Shown here one piece after another: positions 20,708-31,106 of a DNA stretch of 39,325 bases. Location of the stretch: assembly GCA_027578815.1 (NCBI GenBank), contig JANBTH010000060.1, positions 1 to 39,325 of the forward strand, given 5' to 3'. The position numbers and the translations under genes are program-made. The stretch's first letter is position 1. Every line of letters starts with the position of its first letter. The DNA is from Coemansia sp. RSA 1804. Lineage: Eukaryota > Kickxellomycota > Kickxellomycetes > Kickxellales > Kickxellaceae. The notes beneath the pieces are model-generated. The model was not told where the DNA came from and did no database searches. It saw nothing but the letters and a program-made list of their open reading frames with translations.

Positions 20708-21758
20708 GCCGTGTTGCTCTTCCGCCCTTTGCCTTCTAATGGAATGGAGTGGAATACAGTGTAATTGTCGGAAAGTTTGGAACCAATTTGTTTGCAACGA
20801 TTATGCTATAGTAGTGGTAAGGTTTTTCTGTTTGGGGTTTGAACTCTGCGCAAGATATTAAATGAATGTCTGTTAGTTGCGGAATTCAAACTGAAAGAAA
20901 ATGAATGAATGGAGCGAATTAAAGAAAGAAACAGAGGAAACGGAGGAAGAGAACTTTGCTTTTTGAGCTACATCACGGACAGCAGCAACAGCATCACCAG
21001 CAACACGTCTCGTTCGGCGGCTGTTGCTTGCTGATTTGATGTCCCTCGTCTTCCACCACCAGCAAAATAGAAAGCGATCCCACGCTGAGCAAAAAGAAAA
21101 AAGTAAAAAGAAAAAAGTCAACACACTCCATTCTGCTGCGCATGGATGCAGCGATATTCTGGGACTGGGGGCTCGGGTTACGTGAGGATATGTGAGGATA
21201 TGCTGACGCTGAGCAGTGTTATTTCATTTTATTACATATCACGCTTGAATTCAGAATTTACCCTAGTCAGAAAGCGGAAAAAGCAGTGCCGCCATGGTTT
21301 TCTCTATCCAGTTTTAGATTTATAAATTTTAAAGGTTTGGCGTTTTTTCTTGCGGCTCTCGGTTTTGTTTATTTATATTTTTTGTTGACGATATTCACTG
21401 CCGTACTATAACCAGAGATATTGAATGTACGACATAGAGACGCAAAATGGCTAATTTACGGTGTAGTTTTGGTATAATATTTTTCATATTTCAACCCTCC
21501 TTCATGTTTGCTTCGTGTATCTTATCTGCTCAATCACTCAAATATTTTTGTTTCCAAAAACTATGAAATTCTCAAAAACAACTGAAATTGAAGGATTCTG
21601 CAAGGCTGCAATATGGAATAAAACCCCAATATTTTGTGTTGTTCAACGCTGTTTCTTTCATTTATATTATTCACCCTAAAGAATATATATATTTTCTACT
21701 ACTCAACATTTAATCAGTACTACAGTTTTATTTGTATAGTATATTATTTAGTTTATCC
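20708..21758. other. Divergent spacer between exportin-7 and the M16C pseudogene
   Basis: AT-rich except for a GC-richer patch at about 20968-21093 and a 10-bp direct repeat (gtgaggatat twice) at 21181-21200. On the minus strand the GC-rich patch is preceded by a long polypyrimidine run ending in GCTCAG. A 49-codon minus-strand ORF (21143-20994) with a hydrophobic N-terminus overlaps it. None is strong enough to call as a gene. Confidence 0.4.
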
Positions 21759-24700
21759 ATGACTATACCTGCTGAAGCAATTGTCCCAAGCTCAACTAAT
21801 AGTAAAGGCAAGAATCCATTGTTTGTCAAGGATCACGACGACATTTTTATCCAGAAGAAGAGCAGTAGCAGCAGCAGCGACGATTCTGGAAGCGGCAATC
21901 CAGCCGATGGAGTCCGCACCTCTGTGTACAAACACTTTGAGTCCAACATGTACGTGTTGGTGTGTCGTACATCTTCGCCAATCTTTACACTAAACATCTA
22001 CGTTCCAACCGCGGCACCCAACAACAAGGGGCTGCCGCATACGCTTGAGCATCTCATCTTTTGCGGGTCCAAGCGCTACCCAATCCGCGGCTACATAGAT
22101 ACTCTGGCATCCTACAATTACTCGGTAGGAACCAATGCATGGACCGACAAAGACCATACTTGCTACACACTTGATGCTACAGCCGAAGATGGTGTTGCAA
22201 ATGTTCTACCATCATTCTTGGACCACGTTCTTAATCCTCTTCTTCACGATGACCATTTTGTCATTGAAGTCTACCACTTTGATGAGACAGGCAAAGAGAA
22301 AGGTGTTGTTTTTAGTGAAAATGGAGTCCAAGGAAAACAACGAAGACATTCTAGCCTAGTACCACCTGAACAAGCTAGTTTACAATTCTAGTGCAGCTTA
22401 TTCGAAATACAGTGGAGGAAAGACACCCGACATTACTAGGATTACCAATAAGGAGATTATCGACTACCACCACAAGTACTATGATGCCAACAATGTTACG
22501 GTTGTATTGATAGGTGCATTTAGCGATGACTTTGAGGAAAAGTATCTGCAGACCATTCCTGCAGACATTGTTCAAAGCCGAGGCTCTGACTCGCGTGAAC
22601 CCATGGATTTCTCTCCACCAGACAATAGCCACCCACGTTATGAGACTGTTAGATTTCCATCGTCTGACACTAGTACCGGCTCATTTAGCTTTGGGTGGCA
22701 GGGACCAAAGCATGGGGATCCCGAAACAAATCTTGCTCTAGATATTATGTTAGAGTATCTTGCTGGCACTTCATCCAGTCCTCTGAATCTCCGCTTTGTT
22801 GAGCGTCCATCACCATTGGCAAGCAGCATTGAATCGTATAATTATTCCAATGTCATTACCATGCTTAATCCAGTTTTTAATGATGTGTCATATATGTGTA
22901 AAGATATTACAAACCAACTAAAGAATGGCTTGAATGACTCAGATCTTCCACACTTGTTTGAAGAGCGTTATTTTAAAGGTATGCTTATTGGCGAGTTCAA
23001 GCAACTCATTGACACTCAGTTTGATGGCGACAAATATGCGCTCGAAAAGGCTGCAAAGCGACTAAGTGATAAGATGGCTTCAAATATTGAGGAAGCCCCT
23101 GGAGATGCTATGCAGGAAATATTTTATCCCGACATTGTAGCCTCTCACTTTTTGCCAGAATCTCAGGGTATCAAAAAGCTCCATATTGGATCATTATTAA
23201 GGCAGTTTGATATCATTGCAGATGTGAGCAAAAGACCCGTAGAATTCTGGATTGGTCTCTTAAAGAAATGGCTTATTGATGGAACTGTCTACCATTTTGC
23301 ATTGGTACCTGACACTGAGCTTGGACCCAAGCTTGACCTGGAGCGTAAGAAGATTGAACAGGCAAATGCGGCAAAGTTTGTTGACAAGGAAGCGCATGCA
23401 ATGCGTATTAAGAAAGCAGTTGACGCAAGCACAGCACATGTTTCTGAGGAAGTAAAGAAAGCTATGCGCGCACCCGATCCGACAAAAACCACCATCCTTC
23501 CACACAAACAGAACCTTGTGGTTTTGGACAACGCCATAGGTCCAGTAGTCGCAGTACAGAGCATCAATGTGGACTCTGGATTTGCAGAAGCGCAGATCCA
23601 GATCCCAATTGGTAACATCACTGACGATCAGCGTTCATATCTGACCTTGTTCCAGGAACTGCTAATGGGAACCGACATTCTGCTACCAGCCGGAGTATTA
23701 TTTGACAACAGTAACACACCCCTGCAGACCGAAAAGCGTGTCCGATACTCAGTGTTTGAAAGCAGAATATCGGATCTTGTGGCATCCCGCTACTCGCGCT
23801 TTGGCCAGAGATTGCAGCTTTTTTCATGCAGTTGGCTAGACAATATCTTTGTCATACAGTTCAAATTGCAGTGCAAGGACTATCCACTTGCATTGCATTG
23901 GATGGTCCAAGGGCTCTTGTTTTCAGAATTCGCTCAAGATTGGATCTTGATCTGCAGCCAAAACATTCTTGCTAGCATTGCTGCTGCAAAACATGGTGTT
24001 ATTGCTATAGCATCAAATCTTGGAACTCACTTTATTGGAGCATCTTGGCAAGATGAGCTGTTGAATAAATGGTGGCATATGAGCTTCCTTGTGCAGGAGG
24101 GCATGCTGAAGAATGTGATTGACAAGGCAAAGAATGTTAAAGTGAATGAGATTATAGGAAAGCTCAGGGACATCCAAAATGTGCTGATTCAATCAATGGG
24201 TGGATTTATGGCGCTTTCTCTTCCATCTTCTGAGAACTCAGAACTCTATGCTAACACATTTGCATGCAAGTGGAACATGTGCTATGGAAAGTATGCTGAA
24301 TGCAACAAAGTGGGTGTTGTTTCAAATGCAAATGCAGTTGTGAAAGGGGGTCATCACCATTCCCAATACATTATAACATAATGTTTCCAGCCTTGACCAA
24401 ACTGTTGCTTATCCACATTCCAGTGTCTTCATTGCAAACATCACATTCACTGTTTTTATTAAAGCTCAATGCACCTAACTGCCCAACTGGCAAGCGCAGC
24501 TTTGATGATGAGCTTGCAGATCTTGTGTCACTCAACTACTGTGCACTGAGAATGCTATTGGCATTGCTAACCTGCATGGATGGAACATTGAGCAATGCAG
24601 TCCACAGCAAAGGGTATGCCTATGGAGGAAATATTTGCATTGCAGAGTGGTCAAAGAGACTTTTATTAGAGGTTATTCAGGCATTGGACATTATCAAAGC

Positions 24701-25100
24701 AGTTGATGCAGTCAAACAATTGTTCCTGGACATGCACAACAACTGGGACACGATTATCAGTGACACTGATGTGAACCTTGCACAGTCTGTAATGAAGTAT
24801 GAGTGCACAATAGAACAGTCAGTGCCTGCAGGAATCCTCAACCAGAGTATCTCAAACAGCATCCATGGGTTTGCTAATGCCGATGAGTACAATACATGGT
24901 ATAGCACACATGTGGTGGCTGTGAAGATAAGTGATATGTGCTGTATGTTTAAAAAGTACATGCTCCCTTTCACTGATTCCGAATATCCAATGTTCCATCT
25001 CCTTGTAATGACATCAGATGTAGACATCCCTGCAGAGCTTGGTCCCTTTGAGCAGAAAACACTGGAGGAGATCAGTGCAACATACAAGGCCAACTACTAA
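21759..25100 (+). pseudogene. Degenerate M16C (insulinase/pitrilysin-type) metallopeptidase gene
   Basis: The 5' part is a good M16 peptidase: after a Ser-rich N-terminus the zinc motif HTLEH is intact at residues 94-98, in LPHTLEHLIFCGSKRYP. The frame then breaks. A run of four A at 22318-22321 shifts the conserved VVFSEMESKENN segment by one base, and a TAG follows at 22357 in the corrected frame. The frame then stays open from there to about 24345. A five-G run at 24346-24350 marks another shift, after which the plausible frame meets TAA at 24374 and 24476, then moves to a third frame that continues to 25100. Homology to the M16C C-terminal half is still visible (MDGTLSNAVHSKGYAYGG). No GT-AG introns explain the breaks. 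Codon use is AT-richer than in neighbours. It resembles the fungal mug138-type M16C group. Confidence 0.82.
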
Positions 25101-25474
25101 GATTGTAGAAACTTTATGTAAAGAGTTTGTGTTTGAACAATACTATTTCTGAGTTATCTAGCATAGCATATTTGTGCAAAGTGGAGAGGCAGATGTTCAT
25201 TTATAAAGGGATGATGACTCTTTTTGGCATGTGGGTCACAATGCAAACTAATTTTTCATTTCCAGCTCAAGCTTTAATGTGCTAGGTTATGCTGCTTGTA
25301 AAGACAACAGCCAATTTTTTGTAGACTTCAAAAAGCTTGTGACTCTATGCTATAGCCAATTTGGATATTGAAATTGACAAGTGAAAAAGTGAGAGAAAAG
25401 GGAAGGAAATTTAATTCCATGACCAGCATCGCATCTTTTCTTCATTTCCCATATTATTTTCTTACACTTTAACA
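25101..25474. other. AT-rich spacer after the pseudogene, nothing recognised
   Basis: No ORF of note and no RNA signature. It continues the AT-rich composition of the pseudogene region. Confidence 0.5.
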
Positions 25475-25732
25475 ATGCCAGACCTCCAAAGAGTAAGAGT
25501 CAACATATACTACAAAATTTCTTCAAGCACCCGAGTATATAGACGCACTTACCTAATCTCAGATTTTGATGGTGGAAAAGCAGTATATAGAGGGTTGAAA
25601 TACTTTAGACATTGGGTACAGGGTAGGCCGAAAGAGCTAAAGAATAAATCTGGAGTGCTAACTATTACAAGAGTTACTAGCACAAATGTCTCGTTTAAGA
25701 TTCAGTGGTTTCTGCCATATGTTGGATGGTAA
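25475..25732 (+). CDS. Orphan 85-codon ORF, doubtful gene
   Basis: It begins with ATG after a pyrimidine-rich stretch and encodes a basic, aromatic-rich 85-residue protein ending PYVGW. I recognise no domain. It lies in the AT-rich island just after a decayed gene, so it could be a chance ORF, a lineage-specific small gene, or a relic. A perfect minus-strand donor-like sequence (AGGTAAGT) lies inside it near 25551, which weakens the case for a plus-strand gene. Confidence 0.25.
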   Translation: MPDLQRVRVNIYYKISSSTRVYRRTYLISDFDGGKAVYRGLKYFRHWVQGRPKELKNKSGVLTITRVTSTNVSFKIQWFLPYVGW

Positions 25733-25978
25733 ATGCTGCATATGTCATATAACATATGCAAAGTGCATTCATGCCCGATAAAACAAATGAAGCTATTTTC
25801 ATTTGACTGCGAGTGGCATTAAAGTTCTAGAAGTATGAGCTGTAGGTTGTTTTTTACTATGTAACATACGCTTGTTTATGTACTTTTTCCAAATACGAAA
25901 CAATTAACAATTATAGATAATTTGAACATGTGCAAAAAGAAAATAAAGGAAGAAAGGAAGAAAGAGAAGGAGAGGTAA

Positions 25979-27703
25979 TCAAGAGACGAGAGGGTCAAAG
26001 ACAACGACCAGACCATTAGCAACAGCAACAGCAATTTTGCCCTTGGGCGCCCACTGGACATCGTGGATCCCGTCATCGGCGCAATATGTCTTGAACAATG
26101 AACCGTCCTTGACGTTCCAGATACGAACTTTTCTGTCAAACGACCCGCTCGCCAGGAACCGGCCGTCAGAGCTGAATGCCAGGCAATGCACGGCCTCTGT
26201 GTGCGCCGACAGTACGCGCAAGCACGAGTCGGACACAAGGTCCCAGATACGCACGGTGCCGTCAAACGAGGCCGAGGCAACAATAGATTTGTCCGACCGG
26301 GGAAGCCATTTCACGGCGTACACCTGCTGCGAGTGGCCAAAGAAGTCGTGGATCGCGGTGTCGCTGCTTAGGGACCATATCTTGACCGTGCCGTCGTCGG
26401 ATGCGCTAGCAAGGTATTTGCCACTAGGATGCCACTTTATCGCGTTGACATCGCTCTTGTGGCCAGTAAAGGTCTTTACAGGGGAAACAGAGTCTTCGCG
26501 CCAGACAATGATTGACTTGTCAGCGGCGCAAGAGGCAAAGGTGGTGTTGTCAAGCCAGTCAATGTCTAGCACGGAGCCCGAGTGCGCCTTGTGCTCGTGC
26601 CGCAGGGAGCCGGACTTTATGTCCCAGAGACAGATGGAGCCGTCGAGACAGGCGGAAAGCAGAAGCGAGCCCTTGCGGTTCCATCGCATAGATATGACGG
26701 GGACTGGGCGGTGACGAAGCATGTGCTTTTGCTCACCGGCGGCAGTCCACACGCAAATCTGGCCTCCAAAGCACGCTGTGGCCAGAAGTGTGCCAGACGG
26801 ATTCCACACTATCGACGTGACATCAAGACGGCCATCGTTGCCGCGCCCTGCGGGTGGCGGATCATGGCGCAGTGTCAGCGACTGCACGCCATCGCCCTTT
26901 GGTTTGGCCAGAAGATCCCAGATCCGCGCAGTACCGTCGCCAGCTCCGGTCGCCAGCACATTGCCGCCAGACGAAGGTGCCCAGGCACACAGAAACACCG
27001 GCGATGTGTGGCCATGCAGAACCTGCACCTGCACCTGCTCCACCAGCCGCAGCTTGCGACCCGACTTGCCAGCGTCAGAGACGGCGCCCTTGTGCGCTTC
27101 CTTTTCGGTATCCGGCACATCCACATCCATTTGGTCGGCGTCATCGTCAGTGGCTCCGTTGGTAGCAAGTGCTGCCTCCGTAGCGGCGTTGGCCTGATGC
27201 TGAATGACAATGTTACGCGCTTTTGGTTGCTTTTTGGCATCCTTTGCAGAACCACCGTCATGGACAAGCGTGTGTCCTCCGTGATTGGATGCCACCGAGT
27301 TCTGGTCAGACACGCTTTCCTCTATCCGCTGTAGCTGCTGTAGCTGCTGTAGCTGCTGTTGCTGTTGAGAAGGTGTTCCGTTCTTGGTGCCGCGCTTAAC
27401 CCCCGACACATCCAACGTCGCCGAAGCAGACGACTGCACCGAGCACACGTGTTTGCCAACCAAAGAAAAAGGCGCTGTACACAGTCGTGCCGTCCCGTCC
27501 TCGTTCAAGTGTGTCTCTACATCCATATACTGCAGCCCCTTTTGAAGCACGCGTATCAGCGACCCGGGCTCGACATTTGGTAGCTCCCGATCATTACTGT
27601 GTATTTGCGATTCGAACTGGAATATGTAGGACGAGTGCAAAAACCCTGATTCCTTGAGATAGCGGTAGACGAGATAGTTGACATCTTCGCTTTTTAGTAC
27701 CAT
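25979..27703 (-). CDS. TBL1: TBL1/Sif2-type LisH and WD40 repeat protein
   Basis: A 574-residue protein. The N-terminal LisH motif (VNYLVYRYLKESGFLHSSYIFQFE) spans residues 8-31 and drives oligomerisation. A linker at 90-220 contains a Gln/Leu-rich run (113-125). From about residue 229 there is a series of WD repeats with repeated GH...W-D pairs (for example GHTSPVFLCAW, GHKSDVNAIKWHPSGKYLAS, VRIWDLVSDSC), enough for an eight-bladed propeller. TBL1 and yeast Sif2 are subunits of histone-deacetylase corepressor complexes (SMRT/NCoR; Set3C). The Gln run comes from a CTGCTGTAG-type repeat at 27327-27366. One exon, complete. Confidence 0.93.
   Translation of the reverse strand: MVLKSEDVNYLVYRYLKESGFLHSSYIFQFESQIHSNDRELPNVEPGSLIRVLQKGLQYMDVETHLNEDGTARLCTAPFSLVGKHVCSVQSSASATLDVSGVKRGTKNGTPSQQQQQLQQLQQLQRIEESVSDQNSVASNHGGHTLVHDGGSAKDAKKQPKARNIVIQHQANAATEAALATNGATDDDADQMDVDVPDTEKEAHKGAVSDAGKSGRKLRLVEQVQVQVLHGHTSPVFLCAWAPSSGGNVLATGAGDGTARIWDLLAKPKGDGVQSLTLRHDPPPAGRGNDGRLDVTSIVWNPSGTLLATACFGGQICVWTAAGEQKHMLRHRPVPVISMRWNRKGSLLLSACLDGSICLWDIKSGSLRHEHKAHSGSVLDIDWLDNTTFASCAADKSIIVWREDSVSPVKTFTGHKSDVNAIKWHPSGKYLASASDDGTVKIWSLSSDTAIHDFFGHSQQVYAVKWLPRSDKSIVASASFDGTVRIWDLVSDSCLRVLSAHTEAVHCLAFSSDGRFLASGSFDRKVRIWNVKDGSLFKTYCADDGIHDVQWAPKGKIAVAVANGLVVVFDPLVS
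27327..27366 (-). repeat. Imperfect 9-bp repeat encoding the Gln/Leu run in TBL1
   Basis: Units of ctgtagctg repeat about three times, then merge into a (CTGTTG) patch. In the reading frame they give Gln-Gln-Leu units, a likely length-variable tract. Confidence 0.7.
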
Positions 27704-28307
27704 TTGAATTTGAAAAAGAAATAAATAAGCGAAAGCTAAAAGAGTATATTACAAGAGAGGGGAAGAGTACTTTCGATATAAAAAGAAAATAGAACGCGTA
27801 CGTCAAAAGAGTGCGATAAGTAGAGAATGAAATCGCGTAAGCTTGCCGCCTTTCCCCAAGAAAAATAACAAAAGCCAGAGTATATAAAAGCGTGAAGTTG
27901 TTGTTGCTGCTGGTGATGTCCCTTTGACAAATGAAACGAGCAAATGAAGAAATAGAAAGTGAGGAAGGGTTCGGTTAAAAAAATCGAATAAGGAGAAAAA
28001 GAGTAAAAAATGAACCATACACGGAGAAATGAAAAGAGGGAGAAAAAAAAAACAAAAAAAAAACAAAGCTGCATATACACGCTTGCGAAAAAAAGATGGG
28101 ACGAAATATCCGTGCACGTCCATTGGCCAGCAAGCATTTGTGGTTGGCTGACTCACTGGAAATAGAACAAGCTCTACCGCCTTTTGAAGACGTTTACTTG
28201 CCTTTCTTTTTTCCTCTGCAAGACTTTTTGGAGATTGTAAGAAAGCCGTGGCCAAAGCGAAAGACATAGAAAAACGGGAAAAAGAAAGGAAGAGAAGATA
28301 GCGGATC
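27704..28307. other. Spacer of about 600 bp, no gene seen
   Basis: The TBL1 promoter and ADE1 3' flank. The plus strand is strongly purine-rich (A/G runs) from 27930 to 28070. Minus-strand ORFs here are T-rich artefacts coding Phe/Leu/Ser runs. Confidence 0.5.
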
Positions 28308-29210
28308 CTAATCCAATTTGGGACGGTCGCCGGTCAGCTTGACGTAGGCCTCAATGTACTTTTTGAGCGTGTTGTCAAGCACGGTGGGCGGCAGATCAAT
28401 AGGCGAGCGCATATCAAAGTCGATGCTGGTCAGATAGTCGCGCAAATACTGCTTGTCGTAGCTCTCCTGGGGCCTGCCGACCTTGTACAAGGCAGCTGGC
28501 CAGAATCTGGACGAGTCCGGGGTCAGGGCCTCGTCGATAAGCATGATGTTGCCAGCAGCATCGATGCCAAACTCGAACTTTGTGTCCGCAATGATGATAC
28601 CCTTGCCAGCGGCAAACTCGGCAGCCTTGGAGTACAGCGCGGTAGCCACACGCGCCATCTCGTCGGCGCGGGACTTGCCGATGATCTGGGCGCACTTGTC
28701 CGGATGGATGTTCTCATCGTGGTCGCCGTACTCGGCCTTCGTGCTAGGCGTGAACAGCGCGTGCGGCAGCTTCTGCGACTCCCGCAGCCCGTCAGGCAGT
28801 TTGATATCGCACACCGTTCCCTTGCTCTTGTACTCCTTCCACCCGGATCCCGTGATGTATCCGCGTACGATGGCCTCGATTGGCAGAACCTCGACCTTCT
28901 TGACCAGCAGACTGCGCCCGGCCAGCTGGTCGCGGTACTTTTGCACGCTCGCCGGCATGTCGTCAATGTTGGCGGTTATCAGATGGTTGGGCACAACGTC
29001 CTTGAGGTGATCGAACCAGAACACGCTTATCTGAGTCAGGATCTTGCCCTTGCCCGCAACCGGCGTGGTCATAATCACGTCGTAGGCGCTGATACGGTCT
29101 GTTGCCACAAACAGAAGCGTCGCCTCGTCCACCTCGTACAGGTCGCGCACCTTTCCGCGCGCCACGAGCTTGAGGTCGGGGCAGTTGCTCTCGTACAGCG
29201 CTTGAATCAT
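28308..29210 (-). CDS. ADE1: Phosphoribosylaminoimidazole-succinocarboxamide (SAICAR) synthetase
   Basis: A 300-residue enzyme, nearly the size of yeast Ade1 (306 aa). It joins CAIR and aspartate with ATP to make SAICAR in de novo purine synthesis, in the cytosol. Conserved motifs are RGKVRDLYEV (18-27, ATP binding), ATDRISAYDV (36-45), RGYITGSGWKEY (116-127), IADTKFEFG (207-215) and IDEALTPDSSRFWP (225-238). It is monofunctional, the usual fungal form, unlike the animal PAICS fusion. The ATG at 29210 gives the expected short N-terminus. Just upstream on the minus strand a polypyrimidine run ends in CTGCAG (29250-29245), so a 5'-UTR intron is possible; I could not place its donor. Confidence 0.96.
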   Translation of the reverse strand: MIQALYESNCPDLKLVARGKVRDLYEVDEATLLFVATDRISAYDVIMTTPVAGKGKILTQISVFWFDHLKDVVPNHLITANIDDMPASVQKYRDQLAGRSLLVKKVEVLPIEAIVRGYITGSGWKEYKSKGTVCDIKLPDGLRESQKLPHALFTPSTKAEYGDHDENIHPDKCAQIIGKSRADEMARVATALYSKAAEFAAGKGIIIADTKFEFGIDAAGNIMLIDEALTPDSSRFWPAALYKVGRPQESYDKQYLRDYLTSIDFDMRSPIDLPPTVLDNTLKKYIEAYVKLTGDRPKLD

Positions 29211-29744
29211 TTCCGCGGATGGGGGGAGGTCTAGGGATTTGCCTCTGCAGAAGAAAAAGAAGAAAAAAGAGAGACGGGCGGTTTGGAGGGAAAGGAAAAG
29301 AAGGTGGAGGAGAAAGCGGGAAATTTGAAATTGGAATTGGGAAGCAAAGCAAATGAAGAAGGGTTTGTTATTCAGTGCTGTTTTTTTCTTTGGGGAGAGA
29401 AGGGTTATCTCTGAGACCGCACGTGAGCCGAGGCGATTGATTTACAAAAGCCGAGGAAGAAAATCAAGGGAAACGCAGAATCAGGCGTTTGTTGCCCTGG
29501 CTTTGTGTATTAAGCGCACAAGTGCATGTTTGTTGGCACAGTCTTTCCCCGCCCGCCCAGACTCTGCTTCTTTCTCTCCCTTCTTCTTCTCTGATTTTCT
29601 CCTCCAGTATTCGCTTTGTGTTCACTTGTTTGCACACGCTGATTCTTTTGTTTTCCTCTTGTCTTTTTTCTTTGGCAAGTAACATTGAACGAGGCTCCGA
29701 CGCATTCAGCCGGTCAAGAAAGGCAACATCTACTGCACCACAGG
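29211..29744. promoter_or_regulatory. Divergent promoter region between ADE1 and TMEM115
   Basis: 534 bp with a purine-rich ADE1-proximal half and a pyrimidine-rich TMEM115-proximal half, both typical of promoters and 5' UTRs in this window. No gene seen inside. Confidence 0.5.
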
Positions 29745-30773
29745 ATGAATTCGCTGGTGTCTCATTTGCGGGGACTGCCGGCGGTCACGAAGATTACGAC
29801 AGCGCTGTACGCAGCGTTCTCGCTGACGGCACTTGGGCTGCGGCTGCGCGGCGACGGCACGCAGGCAAGCGACGCGATCGGTGTAGCGGCGGAGGACCCA
29901 GCGCGGTTCCTCATATTGCGGCCGGGGTTTGTAGTCAGCTATCCGTGGACCATCGTGACGTCTGCGTTTGTGGAGCCCAACCCTGTGTTCTTTCTGCTGG
30001 GCCTGATAACGCTTGCGCTGGTGGGCGGGTTCCTGGAGCGGCAGTGGGGCGCACGCGGCTACGCGCTCTTTGTAGCGGTGGTGACGGTGGTGCCGGCGCT
30101 GACGGCTACGGCTGCGGCAATCGCGGCGTATGCGGTGACGTCGCGGCCGGCATTCCTGTATGCCACGCAGGTGTGTGGCATGGCGGCGCTGGTGTCTGGG
30201 TTCGCGGTTGGGCTGAAGCAACTGATTCCCGACTACAGCGTCAAGGTGCTGCGCGGGGCAGTCACGTTCCGCGTGAACGATCTGCCGGGCCTCTACACGC
30301 TGGTCGTGCCCATCGTCTACTCGTTGCTGGGCAACCTGGGCGGCGTGCTGCTGGTCAATATTGGGTTCGTCGAGGCCTTCATCTTCCTCCGCTTCTACAA
30401 GCGCAACAGCAGCAGCCCCATCCGCGGCGACCGCAGCGACGCCTTTGCCTTCACTACTTTCTTCCCCGAGCTCGTGCATCCGCTTGTCCGCCGCCTCTCG
30501 GACGCAGTCTACGCCGTGGCTGTCAAGTGCAGGCTGGTGGCCTCCGACCAAGGATACCAACAGGCGGTTAGTCTCGAGTCTGGCGGCTCCTTTGTCCACG
30601 TAGTCTCGCCCGAATCGCCGGGTAACGGCGGCCTGGAATCGCCGCCTGGCGAGTCCGATGCCGATCGGAGACGCGCGCTTGCCTCAAAGGCGCTGGAGAT
30701 GCGGCTGGGTTCCGAGCCAGCGGTTGCTGCTGCTGCGTCTCCTCCTCAGCCAGAGACCGCCGAGTCCAAGTAG
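29745..30773 (+). CDS. TMEM115: TMEM115-family Golgi membrane protein (DUF1751, rhomboid-like fold)
   Basis: A 342-residue protein starting at the first in-frame ATG. Hydrophobic spans lie at about 17-33, 60-75, 81-95, 106-131, 140-156 and 185-210. The family marker PWTIVTSAFVEPNP (67-80) is followed by FLERQWGARGY (96-106). TMEM115, and yeast YOL107W, share the rhomboid-like membrane fold without protease residues and work in Golgi retrograde traffic. The C-terminal ~110 residues are cytosolic, Ser/Pro/Ala-rich and lacking conserved motifs. Coding GC is high even by local standards. The gene is divergent from ADE1 and is followed by COA8 on the same strand. Confidence 0.9.
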   Translation: MNSLVSHLRGLPAVTKITTALYAAFSLTALGLRLRGDGTQASDAIGVAAEDPARFLILRPGFVVSYPWTIVTSAFVEPNPVFFLLGLITLALVGGFLERQWGARGYALFVAVVTVVPALTATAAAIAAYAVTSRPAFLYATQVCGMAALVSGFAVGLKQLIPDYSVKVLRGAVTFRVNDLPGLYTLVVPIVYSLLGNLGGVLLVNIGFVEAFIFLRFYKRNSSSPIRGDRSDAFAFTTFFPELVHPLVRRLSDAVYAVAVKCRLVASDQGYQQAVSLESGGSFVHVVSPESPGNGGLESPPGESDADRRRALASKALEMRLGSEPAVAAAASPPQPETAESK

Positions 30774-31106
30774 AAATAATATTTTTTGTTGAGAAAAAGA
30801 AGGCCAGCGGCAAATGTTCCTTGCTTCCCTTGGCTTTTTGTTCGACGATATATTTTTTTATCTCCCCAAGGATGCGCTCTATATTTGTTTTCTTTTTCTT
30901 CATCTGCTACTTGGTTTCTTACACACCCCTCGACTAAACGATAAGGATCTAAACTTTTCTTCTTCTTCCTACTCCCACTTTCCTTGTCTTTTTCTTCTAC
31001 AATCCGTGGTCTGTTATTGCCATTCTGCTATCTCGTATTTACACTGGTATATATTTCCCTTGGTTCTAATTGCCGTTGAATCTAGGATTTGTTAGCACAT
31101 TGCAAA
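30774..31106. other. Spacer between TMEM115 and COA8, no gene seen
   Basis: Pyrimidine-rich on the plus strand (TTCTTCTTCC runs), consistent with the COA8 promoter and 5' UTR. Confidence 0.5.

Noticed and set aside
22300..22510. An intron explaining the first frame break in the M16C gene
   Set aside because: Conserved residues continue right through the A run and up to the TAG, and no GTAAGT-like donor is nearby; removing a GT-AG segment would delete conserved sequence.
25545..25560. U1 snRNA 5'-end-like ACTTACCT
   Set aside because: Only eight bases match; the sequence after it does not resemble U1. It reads equally well as a minus-strand splice donor.
26037..27334. Long plus-strand open frames opposite TBL1
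   Set aside because: Shadows of the WD-repeat gene; the WD motifs on the minus strand are decisive.
29730..30599. 289-codon open frame antisense to TMEM115
   Set aside because: Composition (Gln/Arg/His) is typical of the reverse of Ala/Leu/Val-rich membrane codons, with no motif.
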